DNA of 64,000 nucleotides from Corydoras sp. C115 (GCA_019802505.1 JAFMOC010000042.1:2126001-2190000), one strand, 5' to 3'. Shown: positions 1-9,924, counted from the stretch's first letter. Made by a program: numbers and translations. The notes: a model not told the origin generated them from the letters alone.

Positions 1-290
1 TTTATTAACATATTTTAATATTAATATAATTAATTTCATTAATATCATAAAATGACCCAAATGTGAAAGATTAGTAGAAAAAGGTCCAAAAAAGAAAAAA
101 ATATACATGTAAAAAAGTTTTTTTTTCCACACCAAATGCTAATTAAAATACAAGCCAGCAGAATTTATGAATTAAATTTTTTTTTAAACATAGTAAAAAT
201 GTTTTTTTTTTTTTTTTTTTTTTAATGTATGCTGCAACGTTGTGATAGAGTGTGAACCTGTGAACAAGATGCAGGATTGAGGTGCAGAGC

Positions 291-350
291 AGAATCAGAA
301 TCATATTTATTGGTCAAGTATTTTATACATACAAGGAATGTGGTGGGGTA
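291..350 (-). repeat. 3' end of a fish retroposon with GATTCT-type tail
   Basis: Read on the minus strand it has CCTTGTATG, then CCAATAAATATGATTCTGATTC. This is the ending of a retroposon common in fish genomes (TTGGCAATAAAG plus repeated TGATTC). Family name not certain. Only the terminal 60 bases are recognisable. Confidence 0.5.
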
Positions 351-669
351 GGTGTTCACTCTACAGCAGATCAGGTAAAGGTAACACCTGCCATGTATTA
401 ACTTGTAGCTATTAACTTGTAAAATGTTGTAAAAGCAATCTGTTTATGTGTAAGAGAAACAGAATACTGTTAAAGCCCAGTATTATTTTTATCAGTACCA
501 TTTGTTGCTACAATAAAGCCTTTTTTAATTGGTAACACTCACTCTTTTGCAATGTCACTCACAACTATAAATGCCATAAAAACCTATTGGTGTGGACTTT
601 TAAATTTAAACTTACTCTATTCACAGCAGCAACAATACTAACATGCTGCTTACATGTCAATGATTCAAT

Positions 670-888
670 ATTCATCCATTAATTCATTATCTTCCGCTAA
701 ATCTTCTACTTGTCTTGTGTGTTTATGTGTGTGTCTGGGTGAGTGAGTGTGTGCCCAGCGATAGATTGGCACCCTGTCCTGGGTGTATCTGCCCAGTGCC
801 TGAAACGTTCTCCCCTGGATGGGCATGAGGAACCCCCCCGCGACCCTAATAGAGGATTAAGTGGAAGATAATAAATGAATGAATGAAT
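670..888 (+). mobile_element. 5'-truncated SINE with an inverted extra tail at its left end
   Basis: 711-888 is the 3' half of the tRNA-headed SINE on the + strand (GTGTGTGCCCAGCGATAGATT through CCCCTGGATGGGCATG to the ATGA tail). 670-710 is the same 3' tail in reverse orientation (CATTATCTTCCGCTAAATC). The two tails face outward, making a short inverted repeat. Confidence 0.75.
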
Positions 889-1764
889 ATTTAACTTATA
901 TAGAATTATTTATGCAGGACATTTACCACATTGTTGAGTTTGTACTTTATCTTAAAAGTGCTAAATACCTCCCACAATGTGTCCCTGGTATGAACATTCT
1001 AATTTTATGTTATAATTTCAAGTTTAGCTTACATTTAGATTAAAAATGGTGAAAACTTTTAGGATCAGATAATGTAACATTTTCTCTGCAATTCCTGTAG
1101 GCGTTTTCTGTCATTATTACTTATCTGAAAATCTAAATGCTATTTCTGTAACGCCTCTTATTTTTAACTGATGATCTTTAAAACAGGATGTTCTTAAAAT
1201 TATTGATATTGTTCATGGAACACAATATTATGAAGCATGAAACCTAGAAAGTAATGTATTAACATATGTAAAGGAAGTCCCCATATATGGGGAAAAAAAC
1301 CTTGCTGTGAGTTCTTTTTCCCCTTTACATAATGTGGTTACCACATAACTGGTCACAAAATCTGACTAAATTACATAAAACGTTGATATTAGTCTGTGTA
1401 GTTCTGTGCTGAAGTTTTATTCACCTGGGACAACTATACTTTAAACATTGCTTATCTGGACATAAAACATTTTTTCTTAGAAACAAATCAAGTATATTAT
1501 GAAGCAATTATTTATGTCTAGATGTTTTAACCATTTATCCATTTTTCATTTTCTCCATATTAAATCATATTATTATTTGCACTTATTACCTTGTATCTAA
1601 TTATATGTATGATTATTACTGCATTGCTTTAAATACATGTGCTGGAAAATTAATATAACTAAACTTTGGTAATGCTAAGTGTGTCAAATTTTCTCAATCT
1701 CTTTTTTTTCTATTTTGTTCTTTAAACTACTTTTACATGATAAAAGTGTAAAAAAAAAGCCATG

Positions 1765-2060
1765 GAACATGTACACATTACAACAGGGGTTTTAATTAAT
1801 ATTAAGTTGGTCCTCTTTTTGCAGATCCCACAGCTATCAATTTTGTTTTATGTTTTTTATAAGATTTTTAAGTTTGTTCTTAGGAATCATTGTCAATTTG
1901 TCCAGGAAAACATTTATATGGTCAGATAATGGAGCTGTGCAAGAGGACCTGGCTATCACGTTCTGGTACAGTTAAACCCAATGATGTTTTATGGGATTGA
2001 GGCTCTGTGCAGAGTGAATAAGTTCTTTCGCTTTACTCACCCAGTTTTTGTTTTTCACAA
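1765..2060 (+). repeat. Diverged interspersed repeat relic
   Basis: Segments such as TTAAGTTGGTCCTCTTTTTG, GGTCAGATAATGGAGCTGTG and GATTGAGGCTCTGTGCAGAG resemble a common teleost interspersed element as I remember it. I cannot name the family. No coding potential is visible. Confidence 0.4.
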
Positions 2061-2709
2061 TTTCCTGTTAAAATGCAGCTTTTTAAGATCATGTTTTGTC
2101 ACTACTGATTGAGATATGTTCTGATGCTCAGATACAGGTCTAAAAAGATTTTGCTTTGTTGTTAGACACTTGAATAACAATACGAGTCAGTGAAACCAAG
2201 GAAAAATAATCTGAAGGTTTACTGTGACCCATAATTGACCCATAGTTTAAATTTTAGAACTGCTTTTTGCATTCTTTCTCAATGTTGAATCAATTTTGAC
2301 TATTGTGCTCCTAGAAAAAATGGTCCAAATAGATGGGGAAACAGTTTTATATATTCTAATAGTTCTAATAGTACAAATATTCTAATAGTTTACTCACAAA
2401 AACCAACATTTATACACTATATGTTCTATTCAATAGTAGTCAATAAAAAATAATACTGTCTAAGTGAAATTTTTAAGATTTTTGTCAGTTTGTTAATATA
2501 AATATAAATTCAATTTAAAGATGGGTTTGCATTAGACTGTGCTGTGCATTAGTGCATTAGACTGTGCTGTGGTAAGATGAAAAAAGATAAGAAAGGAAGT
2601 GATAATGGTGGGAAGGTGGTAGAGTATTATCAGTAGCAGTAAAACATTGTCACATAGGTCTTTCTTCTTCTCATGGGTTGGGTCTACTGAGAAGTCACAG
2701 TAAGAAACA

Positions 2710-2791
2710 ATGAAGTTCTGGACAAGCTGTGTGAACATCATCATGTCAATAGTGTTCATCTCTCAGCACAGAGTGAAAAGCTCTTCTGTGG
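2710..2791 (+). CDS. Receptor exon 1: start codon and signal peptide
   Basis: ATG at 2710 opens a frame reading MKFWTSCVNIIMSIVFISQH, a short basic start followed by a hydrophobic core, as in a signal peptide. The exon ends after one base of a codon (phase 1) at a strong donor GTAAGT (2792-2797). Phase 1 after the signal peptide is usual for class I cytokine receptors. This is the nearest upstream ATG with a hydrophobic leader and a matching donor phase. Confidence 0.55.
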
Positions 2792-4755
2792 GTAAGTGGT
2801 TTTAGTTTTTTTGTACAAAAAGTATGACTTAAAAACTAACCAGTTGTGCAAATGAAAGACAAATTACTAAACAATATTGATTTATGGGTATGGGTGAATG
2901 GGTATATTAATTGTTAATCAAGGGAAAACCTAGATAGACTTTATGTGTTCGTTTTGTGTTTTAAGCAGCGGTAAAATGTTGCTGGCATAAATTGAACTTA
3001 TAATAAATTAATATAAAATGATTAAATATTGTAGGCTTTCACTTTCTCAGATTATAGTGCAATATGGAAAGTACATAAATTTCCACACAGGGAGGAACAC
3101 ATTACAAAATTGACATGCGTCATGACATTACACTGAGTAAAAGCCACATCAAAAGAGAGAAGAACATAACTAAAACTACCTCAAAGTGTCTCATAAATCC
3201 CATGCATGGAGTAAGACTATGAGTCATTATGAACATGATCACGTTTATATATTGATCTAGACCCATTTAATATGAAGATTGTTGAATCAGAAGTGTATAT
3301 AATGCTGACATGGGAGGAACCTGATAAAACCAAGAGCAGAGGATGTTACAGCACCCAAGTGCAGTATAGGAGCCACTGTGATTTGAACTGGCAGGTAACA
3401 CTCACTCCTGTACACAAATGTGGTATAAGACAAAAATAAAAAAGGGCAAATGTTTTTGAATGCTATATTATTTTGAATATTACTTCATTAATTCATTAAT
3501 TATCTTTAGCTTAATCCTTTGCTAGGGTCATGGTGGGGTGAGGTGTGCTTTTGGTGGGGGCTTGTGCCCACTGAGAAGTTCATGTAGTGTACTATGTGTG
3601 GCAAATATTTTGTGTTATTTGTTCAATGCTTTTATAATTATTTTAATAAACTCTTGTACTTTATTTTGTGTTCTGTCTTATGTGGTTTGGTACATGATAC
3701 CTTTGAGATTTTAAATATGCCATCCACAAACGAATACTCCTTCAAGCTGTTTTATCCTAATAAGCTGAAGACTTATGTCTTCAGAGTAAGGATGAGGCTG
3801 GAATGCACTAATAAAAACTGGGGTGAATGGAGCCCAGAGAAATCCTGGAACAATCACAAAGGTACAATTGCCTCTACAATGAACAAATACTATACAAATC
3901 ATCATAATCATGTACTTCAATGATGAAAAAATGAAAACAAGTTCCATTTAGACATTAAAACAAATGTGCAAGGTGAAGTGGGTCAAAAATTGTATATTGG
4001 ATTATAATAAGCTAGTTTTTTCTATCATAGAAATGCATTATTTTTATGAATTATGATCATATAGATGTTCAGCAAAGGTTGGGTGCTTACAATTTCTTTT
4101 TTCCTCTAAGGCGATTGTATTGCACCAACACTTAGCATTAAGAAATATATAATGATCGGTGTATTGCCACTGGCTGGTTTTCTGCTTGTCTATGCAATAA
4201 CACAAAAGCGGTAAGTCTCACTGACCTTTTCAGATTGCACACATTATACTCATATTACAGTACTTATTATAGTTCACAAAACAGGAATACCCGTTAAAGT
4301 CATAAATCTCTTTCTACAAAGGGTAAGAAGAATTGTTCTTCCTATAATTCCAGATGCTACGTTAAATCTGAAGAGAATCTTAGACACTGAAAAAGTCAAG
4401 TAAGGCCAAAAAATCTATCTTGTCTAAGATAAAACTATTCAGTTCACATCAACAACCTATTTTTATCCCTTTTCTATTTCTGTTATAGCAGTTGATCAAC
4501 TTTACAGAGAAATACGAGGAGTGCACAATATCAGAGATTGAAGTGTGCTATAAGAGAGCGGAGGAGAAGACAGAAATCACAGAGCATACACTTGAAGAAA
4601 ACCCTCTTCAAACTAAACTGACATGTGCCAGTGAAGAAAATTATGACTTGGGTCTTACCACATGTAGCATGAACTGCCTTTATTCTGATAGTAAAGCTGA
4701 AAACAACAGAGTTTCACCATCTTCTCCTGCCATATTGGGTTACACTGTCATTTAA
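2710..4755 (+). CDS. il2rg: Class I cytokine receptor, common gamma chain (IL2RG)-like; reduced gene or pseudogene
   Basis: Multi-exon gene for a single-pass plasma-membrane cytokine receptor. Visible parts in order: signal peptide (2710-2791), membrane-proximal fibronectin III domain (3261-3394 and 3708-3861) ending in WGEWS (WSXWS-like), transmembrane exon (4111-4210), box-1-like proline motif LPIIPD (4322-4399) and a tail (4489-4755). The extracellular and TM intron phases (1, then 1-0, 0-1, 1-2) equal those I recall for IL2RG. The tail segment NFTEKYEECTISEI resembles the SERLCLVSEI region of the gamma chain. If functional it would pair with cytokine-specific chains and signal through JAK3; that is family knowledge. 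Odd: no recognisable first domain, and the box-1 exon as spliced at its only good donor puts the tail out of frame. CRLF2- or IL13RA-type receptors are alternatives. Receptor class is near certain; gamma-chain identity moderate; functionality uncertain. Confidence 0.6.
2792..3260 (+). other. Region where the first receptor domain should lie; no valid exon found
   Basis: In gamma-chain-type genes two exons of roughly 150 and 185 bases code the first fibronectin III domain here, in phases 1-2 and 2-1. I find possible acceptors (CAG at 2966-2968, 3048-3050 and 3088-3090) and a donor-like GTAAGA at 3211. Every joined reading from exon 1 hits a stop or ends in the wrong phase. An open stretch at 3076-3222 has no cysteine pair typical of the domain. 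The domain is absent, eroded, or too diverged to recognise. Confidence 0.4.
3261..3394 (+). CDS. Receptor exon: first half of membrane-proximal fibronectin III domain
   Basis: Acceptor TAG at 3258-3260 and donor GTAACA at 3395. Read in phase 1 it gives PFNMKIVESEVYIMLTWEEP and then GCYSTQVQYRSHCDLNWQ. The LTWEEP strand and the VQYRS strand are hallmarks of the second cytokine-receptor domain; the human gamma chain has HLVQYRTDWDHSW at this place. Length 134 bases and phases 1-0 match exon 4 of IL2RG (about 140). The first two bases join in frame directly to the last base of exon 1. Confidence 0.75.
3486..3540 (-). repeat. SINE 3'-tail fragment in receptor intron
   Basis: Degenerate tail: repeated ATTCATTA, then TATCTTTAGCTTAATCC and CTAGGGTCATGGTGG. 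It matches the left end of minus-strand SINE copies elsewhere in the window. Only the tail is present. Confidence 0.55.
3708..3861 (+). CDS. Receptor exon: second half of fibronectin III domain with WSXWS-like motif
   Basis: The acceptor is the first AG (3706-3707) after more than 100 bases of T-rich sequence; the donor is GTACAA at 3862. The frame contains YVFRVRMRLE, the F' strand with alternating basic residues, then NWGEWSPEKSW. WGEWS corresponds to WSXWS with the first Ser replaced by Gly. Phases 0-1 and 154 bases match exon 5 of IL2RG (about 163). Confidence 0.8.
4111..4210 (+). CDS. Receptor exon: transmembrane segment
   Basis: Acceptor TTCCTCTAAG (ends 4110) and donor GTAAGT (4211). 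In phase 1 it gives a short stalk with one Cys (GDCIAPTLSIKK), a hydrophobic stretch IMIGVLPLAGFLLVYAI of about 18 residues, and a basic stop-transfer TQKR. Length 100 and phases 1-2 correspond to the TM exon of IL2RG (97). Confidence 0.75.
4322..4399 (+). CDS. Receptor exon: box-1-like JAK-binding motif
   Basis: Acceptor AAAG at 4318-4321; the only good donor is GTAAGG at 4400. It reads VRRIVLPIIPDATLNLKRIL, with a membrane-proximal proline motif (LPIIPD) like box 1, where JAK kinases bind. In the family this exon ends in phase 0. Here GTAAGG leaves phase 2, one base short. An inserted G before the donor would restore the expected phase, so a deletion or a base error is possible. Confidence 0.6.
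4489..4755 (+). CDS. Receptor terminal exon: cytoplasmic tail and stop
   Basis: Acceptor TTATAG (ends 4488) or the tandem CAG (ends 4491), both phase 0 for the long frame. About 88 codons run to TAA at 4753-4755. The tail is rich in Glu, Ser and Thr, has FTEKYEECTISEIEVCYKR near its start, and ends SPAILGYTVI. The single late tyrosine near the C-terminus echoes the gamma chain's SPYWAPPCYTL end. If joined to the preceding exon at its GTAAGG donor, translation would stop within two codons. Confidence 0.55.
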   Translation, partial: QLINFTEKYEECTISEIEVCYKRAEEKTEITEHTLEENPLQTKLTCASEENYDLGLTTCSMNCLYSDSKAENNRVSPSSPAILGYTVI

Positions 4756-4774
4756 GCATTAGATAAGCTTCTTT

Positions 4775-5005
4775 TCCATGTCCGCGTGGGTTTCCTCCGG
4801 GTTCTCCGGTTTCCTCCCACAGTCCAAAAACATGGATCAAGTCAATTGAGTTCTCCAAACTGCCCCATGTAGAGTGTGTTTGTGTGCGTCTCTGTGTGTG
4901 TCTGTGTGTGTGAGTGTGCACCCAGCGTTCTCCCCTGGATGGGCATGGGGAACCCCCCGCGACCCTAATATAGGATAAAGCGGAAGATAATGAATGAATG
5001 AATGA
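4775..5005 (+). mobile_element. 5'-truncated SINE in presumed 3' UTR of receptor gene
   Basis: Starts inside the body (CCATGTCCGCGTGGGTTTCC) and ends with GCGGAAGATAATGAATG repeats. Flanked by a perfect 12-bp target-site duplication ATAAGCTTCTTT at 4763-4774 and 5006-5017, so the boundaries are exact. It begins 20 bases after the receptor stop codon and has the same orientation. Confidence 0.9.
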
Positions 5006-5056
5006 ATAAGCTTCTTTCAAAAGCTACTGTCAATGTTCAAGTATAAATAGGCACTA

Positions 5057-5062
5057 AATAAA
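5057..5062 (+). promoter_or_regulatory. Candidate polyadenylation signal AATAAA
   Basis: AATAAA lies about 300 bases after the receptor stop and just beyond the SINE in the presumed 3' UTR. A second AATAAA lies about 25 bases further on. Such hexamers are common in AT-rich DNA, so only the position supports the role. Confidence 0.35.
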
Positions 5063-5892
5063 TGTCTACTTTAGCATCAAGTGAATAAACTGCAATTATT
5101 GCATTATTGCAAATCTAATATTTTAAGGACTAAAACATTTTATAACATTTTTTTTGGATAAAACACAGTGTGTGATTTAAATACACAAACAGGATGCAGT
5201 TATCAGTGGTAAGATCCCTAAGATCCTTAGAACAACTTACTTGCTACTTTACAACTTACTTTTACAGGTTTACCACTTGATTTATTGTTAATTTATGTAT
5301 AACTAAATCGGATATAACATATCTTAAAATGCATCCAGATATTTATCATCAATTGAATTGATTTGAATCAGTTAGATATAATATAAAAGCAAGTACAAAG
5401 ATTTAAGAAAAATATGCAACCGTTATATGAAAACAGATGTTTTTGAAGCTAAATAAAAGTTGTCATCATTTTCAGAAATTAAAGCTTTGTTTTTAATTCC
5501 ATAGCCGATACATTTAAAATAAATTTAGTGGGATCTTTTATCTTTGTATGGCTGTTTCCTATATTATTTGATGTGTAACTTTAGTAGTTGTAGGACTTTG
5601 ACATGTTCTGCTCTCTTTTAATCTACCACCTCCTATTCATGTGTTTTTCTTCATCTTAAACCTTGTTATTTGCTAGTATCAAACATTCACTTCCTTAAAA
5701 ACTGTGAGGCAACAATTTCTATTAGTATCCATAGTCTTGTTTATGTTACTCTCTGGACCTATCATGTATTATTCTGTTCTGCTTGCCTTCCTCTTTCTAT
5801 ACATTAAAATATAAACCTGTTAGAGGTGTGACATAAATTAAAATTTCATTTTTTTTGATCATTCAGCAACAACAACCACAACAATATAACAA

Positions 5893-5895
<3 letters not shown>

Positions 5896-5935
<40 letters not shown>
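5896..5935. repeat. (TTA)n microsatellite
   Basis: About 13 uninterrupted TTA/ATT units. Confidence 0.95.
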
Positions 5936-6251
5936 TTACAGTATAAGTACTTAAATAAACATGCCTTGAGAAACCTCACTCGGTTTTATTTTACCAGGGC
6001 GCAATTTCCCTCAGGTACAAAGGAGGGCACTCTATCTACACACAGTACGAGCGTGAGTCGCTCGCGAAATCAAACCGTGGCCACCGTAGCAGAAGGATAT
6101 AGGTTAATTTGAAGGCTGATTTTAAAGATTAATTAACTGCCTGCATAATAGATGTGTAGTTTTAGTGTGATGCCATCAAAAAGCCAGGGCAGGGAGGATC
6201 TGCTTCTGCCACGTGCTCCTTGTTGCTTTGATTGACGAGGAAGGGCAGGGC

Positions 6252-6252
<1 letters not shown>

Positions 6253-6292
<40 letters not shown>
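6253..6292. repeat. Poly-A run of 40 bases
   Basis: Uninterrupted A run following GGGCAGGGCC. It could be an old retroposed A tail or slippage; no retrogene is visible upstream. Confidence 0.9.
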
Positions 6293-6294
<2 letters not shown>

Positions 6295-6615
6295 CAACAA
6301 TCGTTGTCGTCTTGAAAACGTCTTGATATATTTTCCAAGTGCTACCTGGTACCATCGCTTATATTGCATCGCATATCCCAAGCATATGACTAGGTGATGT
6401 TAATGACAACGTGTTTTATCAGATTAAGCCACCTTCTTCCATTGCTTATTTATAATCCAGCTCTGATGCTGACATGGTTCACCATGTACACTTTAACCTG
6501 TCTGAGACTTTCACTCAACTATTTGTTACAATGCTTATACACAGTTAAAATAATAATAATAATTTTACACTTAGTGACACAATGTGTGTTGCTGTATATT
6601 TACAGGTGCTATCAT

Positions 6616-6745
6616 TCATTCATTCATTATCTCCCGCTTTATCCTCTATTAGGGTCGCGGTGGGGTTCCCCATGTCCATCCAGGGGAGAACGTCTCGGGT
6701 GCTGGGCAGATAGACCCAGGACAGGGCGCAAATCCATCGCTGGGC
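6616..6745 (-). mobile_element. 5'-truncated SINE inside duplication unit A
   Basis: Minus-strand tail and body (CATTATCTCCCGCTTTATCC through CATCCAGGGGAGAACG to CATCGCTGGGC). Flanked by a 12-bp duplication AGGTGCTATCAT at 6604-6615 and 6746-6757. Confidence 0.9.
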
Positions 6746-6929
6746 AGGTGCTATCATGTATTTCTTTTTGTGATTTAATAATGAGTCCTTTGTGGTGTGT
6801 TTGTATAGATTGTACTTGATACTTGATGTGTTGAAGTTTCTTAATCATTCATTATAAATAACCACAAAACTTGGTTATTAATAGAATTCAACTAAAGTTA
6901 AGTTGAAATTCCACACTGCATTGTGGAAT

Positions 6930-6952
6930 TTTTTTTTTTTTTTTTTTTTTTT
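6930..6952. repeat. Poly-T run
   Basis: About 23 T residues in unit A, absent at the equivalent place in unit B. Confidence 0.9.
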
Positions 6953-7240
6953 AAATATGTAGCCGTGTGTAATTCTTTTTTTCCCCACTGCTACCTGGTG
7001 CAACCTCTTTCCAGGCATATGACTAGGTTAATGACAAAGTGTTGTATCAGATTAGGTCACCTTCTTCCATTGTTTATTTATAATCCAGTTCTGATGCTGA
7101 CATGGGTCACCATGGACACTTTAACCTGTCTGAGACTTTTGCTCCAGTTTTTGTAACATTTTATATACACACTTAAAATAATCATTTGTCACTCAGGGTT
7201 ACAATGTGTGTTGCACTTGTTCATTTATAGGTGCTATTAT

Positions 7241-7289
7241 TCATTCATTCATTCATTATCTCCCGCTTTATCCTCTATTAGGGTCGCGG
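7241..7289 (-). mobile_element. Very short SINE tail inside duplication unit B
   Basis: Only the tail and CTATTAGGGTCGCGG remain. Flanked by AGGTGCTATTAT at 7229-7240 and 7290-7301, the same site as in unit A. Confidence 0.85.
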
Positions 7290-7605
7290 AGGTGCTATTA
7301 TGTGTTTTTTATTTTATATTTGCTCTGTGATTTAATCATTGGCCCTTTGTGGTATGTTTGTATAGATTGTAATTTGAAGAAAGGAAATGGACTCCTATTG
7401 TACCCAGATTTCTACTATTGAACTGTGTTGTACATTGTACTGTCCTGTATATACATAGTGTGTAGAAGTTTCTTAGTCATTTCTTATAAATATCAACTAG
7501 CTTGATGATAAATAGATTAATTTTAAGTTAAGTTTAAATTCCACACTGCATTGTGAGAATAAAAAATTTAAAGTGTATAGTTGTGTGTAATACTTTATTC
7601 TACAG

Positions 7606-8500
7606 AACTCTGCCAGTGTACACCTATGCCTGAGCTTCAAGTGTTATATAGAATTTGGCTCAGTAAGTAATCAGATAAACTTTGAACATACTTTGTGCAT
7701 TTCATTTGCTCTTAGATGGCACCTGTCATTCCTGCAAGACTTTAAAATTCCAGAACTGCTGCGACTGTCAGAATTCACATAGAGTTATGAATAAATGACA
7801 AGATGCAAATATAGCATGGTCTCAATTCCACATGTGTGCTTTCAGGGGCATTTTTAGGCAACTGATACACTTGTTTCGATCACCATGTTTTGTACTTGTT
7901 CGTGTAATACAGTGTAACGCTTTGCTATTTGCAATTGCAATTTGCTGTTTTTTGAGAGTCAACTAGCATTTATATGATGTTACAATTTAGGCCTGATGAA
8001 TGCAGGTCTAAAAAGTGCTGAACTATAATTTGTATTATTTATAACTTGTATTCGTTTCTGTTTTAATAGTTTTCACTTTGATAAGCTTATGTGCCTTTAC
8101 TGCATGACAGATCTGAATGTGATGCAGAGTTCTAACATTGGCTTATCCGAAAAGAAATAGAGGAATTTACCACCTCATTTTAAGGGTGTTGTTTTATTAT
8201 AAAATCTGATTCTTTCATGAACATGTTATTGTATTAACATATAATTGTTAAGCTATTTGGGGCAGCATTACCACACCAAATTTACAGCAAAGTAACCATA
8301 AATTATTCTTTTTTTTCCACAAGTTTAAGAAAATTTTTAAGCTTTAGGCAAGAAGTTTATTTTGCTTGTAACGCAGAAAGTCAAATTACTGAAGTAATTT
8401 GAAGAGAATCATCAAAAAGGCCTGCACTCTGATTATATGTATGGTCATTATTAGCATTTAGGTACCTTTGTAATCATACAATACTTTTACTTTGCATCCA
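7606..8500. other. Intergenic, nothing recognised
   Basis: AT-rich unique sequence without open frames of interest or recognisable repeats. It includes a short near-palindrome around TTTGCAATTGCAATTTGC near 7928-7946. Confidence 0.4.
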
Positions 8501-8509
8501 GGGGAACCC

Positions 8510-8795
8510 CCCCCCCCATGCCCATCCAAGGGAGCACGTTTCCAGAGCTGGGCAGATACATCCAGGACAGGGTACCATTCTATCGCTGGGCACACTCACT
8601 GACACACACACACACACACACAAACACACACTATATGGTGCAATTTAGATTTAAATTTAACTTGAATCCATGTTTTTGGACTGTGAGAGGAAACCGGAAA
8701 ACCTGGAACAAACCCACGCCTACACGGGTAGAACATGGAAATTCCACCCAGTGCTGAGAAGAGAACATGCCAACCACGAAGCCACCGTGCCATTC
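8510..8795 (-). mobile_element. SINE, minus strand, tail lost
   Basis: Body from CCCATGCCCATCCAAGGGAG through a CA tract (8600-8631) and TCCATGTTTTTGGACTGTG to the tRNA-derived head CTGAGAAGAGAACATG and GCCACCGTGCC. The 3' tail is replaced by a C run at 8508-8517. Confidence 0.85.
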
Positions 8796-8799
8796 CACT

Positions 8800-8925
8800 G
8801 CCATTATTATTACTGCCATTTTTTATGTCTGCACAATTTTACTTTTTGCATTCTGGTTAATGCTAACAGCATTTTGTTGCCTTGTACTTATACAGAGCAA
8901 TGACTATAAAGTTGAATCAATCAAT
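8800..8925 (+). repeat. Retroposon 3' end (AATAAAG-like, TTGAATC tail)
   Basis: CTTTTTGCATTCTGGTTAATG, GCATTTTGTTGCCTTGTAC, then ACTATAAAGTTGAATCAATC. The same ending occurs at about 45200-45310 (GCTTCTGGTTATATGCTAC, AAATTTTATC, AAATCTAATC). Both resemble a fish retroposon 3' end of uncertain family. Confidence 0.5.
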
Positions 8926-9921
8926 AAGCTATGCACATTTTTATGAAAGTCTATACATATATTCACATTAAAAAAAACACTTGCTAATCTACATCAGATT
9001 ACTGGCACTTTGTAAACCATTGCATCCGGCGTGCTTTTTTTTTTTTTTTTAGATAATTGTAGTCTGAAATTTGATGTTTCTGCTAAACTCTTCACTGACT
9101 TAACATTTATCTTTTGAACTTCCTTAAACTGAAGTACTTTAACAAAAAAAAGATATCTTTTTTAAAATCACAATTTCATTTTTTTCTTCTAACCAACTGT
9201 TCCGTGGTGTAAACTTCCTTTGATGCACAAACCTACAGCCTGGGGGTGGATGTGATTGAGCTGATCTGAGCCGAAGAGGCTGTGCAATGTTCCATTGCAG
9301 GCACCTGAGCACTAACTTGGGGAGGAGGGAACGCAAACTGTGACCACAATTTTTTTTTGTAAAAACAAAGAAATAATCCTGCAGTTGGGGATTTGCCCAA
9401 CGAACAAAGCAGCACTAAATAAAAAAATCGCAATATGGTTTATTTGGCTCTACAGTAGTTTATTTGGACTATAGACTGGCTCCTACCTCCTACAATAGTT
9501 TTATGTTCAAGGCTTCATTGCCTATATAGCTGCTGGGGAAATAAATTAGTCATTGGATTCATATTTATTGAGATATTAACTGATATCTCAAAATTCAGGT
9601 TCAATAATCTACAGAGCTACTCCCACATTTTGCAGTTTGCCTAGGAGCTAGAGCAAACATTTAGCTAAATTATTACATGCTAAATAGGGTTTAATTAATT
9701 AAGATGAACGTAACAATTACATCTTTATACTTTTAATTATATACTTTTCTTTACTGCCTGGCAAATGAGGCTAAGGCAGAATCCCTGGAGAGTTGTTTTT
9801 TTAAAAAGTACAGTTAAATGTTGGTATGAAAAACATAAAAAAATACAAACGCCTTCTAAGTGAGCAAAATCCATCAGTTCTACACTTGTGCACTTGAACA
9901 TGCACATGCACATTGGCACGC

Positions 9922-9924
<3 letters not shown>
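8926..9924. other. Intergenic, nothing recognised
   Basis: Unique DNA with a T run at 9036-9050. The overlapping open frames are in unrelated phases and show no domain. Confidence 0.4.

Larger units (their letters stand above)
1..2709. other. 5' intergenic region of the receptor; old repeats, no gene
   Basis: AT-rich DNA with T runs at 121-128 and 200-222. It contains a LINE-type tail near 290-350, a SINE pair at 670-888 and a diverged repeat at about 1765-2060, listed separately. I see no convincing exon. No TATA box or CpG-rich promoter is distinguishable upstream of 2710. Confidence 0.5.
5018..6340. other. Intergenic, microsatellites and homopolymers only
   Basis: AT-rich unique DNA with a TTA trinucleotide array at 5896-5935 and a 40-base A run at 6253-6292. 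The open frames crossing these are low complexity. No gene, tRNA or clear transposon seen. Confidence 0.5.
6341..7605. repeat. Tandem duplication of a ~0.63 kb unit (two copies)
   Basis: Unit A (6341-6989) and unit B (6990-7605) share GCTACCTGGT, ATATGACTAGGT, CACCTTCTTCCATTG, TTTATAATCCAG, CTGATGCTGACATGG, ACTTTAACCTGTCTGAGAC and AATTCCACACTGCATTGTG in the same order, with scattered differences. Both carry a SINE at the same internal site. No coding frame is conserved between the copies. Confidence 0.85.

Noticed and set aside
3711..3947. Minus-strand open frame over the receptor exon
   Set aside because: The plus strand has matching splice sites, intron phases and a WSXWS-like motif; the minus frame shows no feature.
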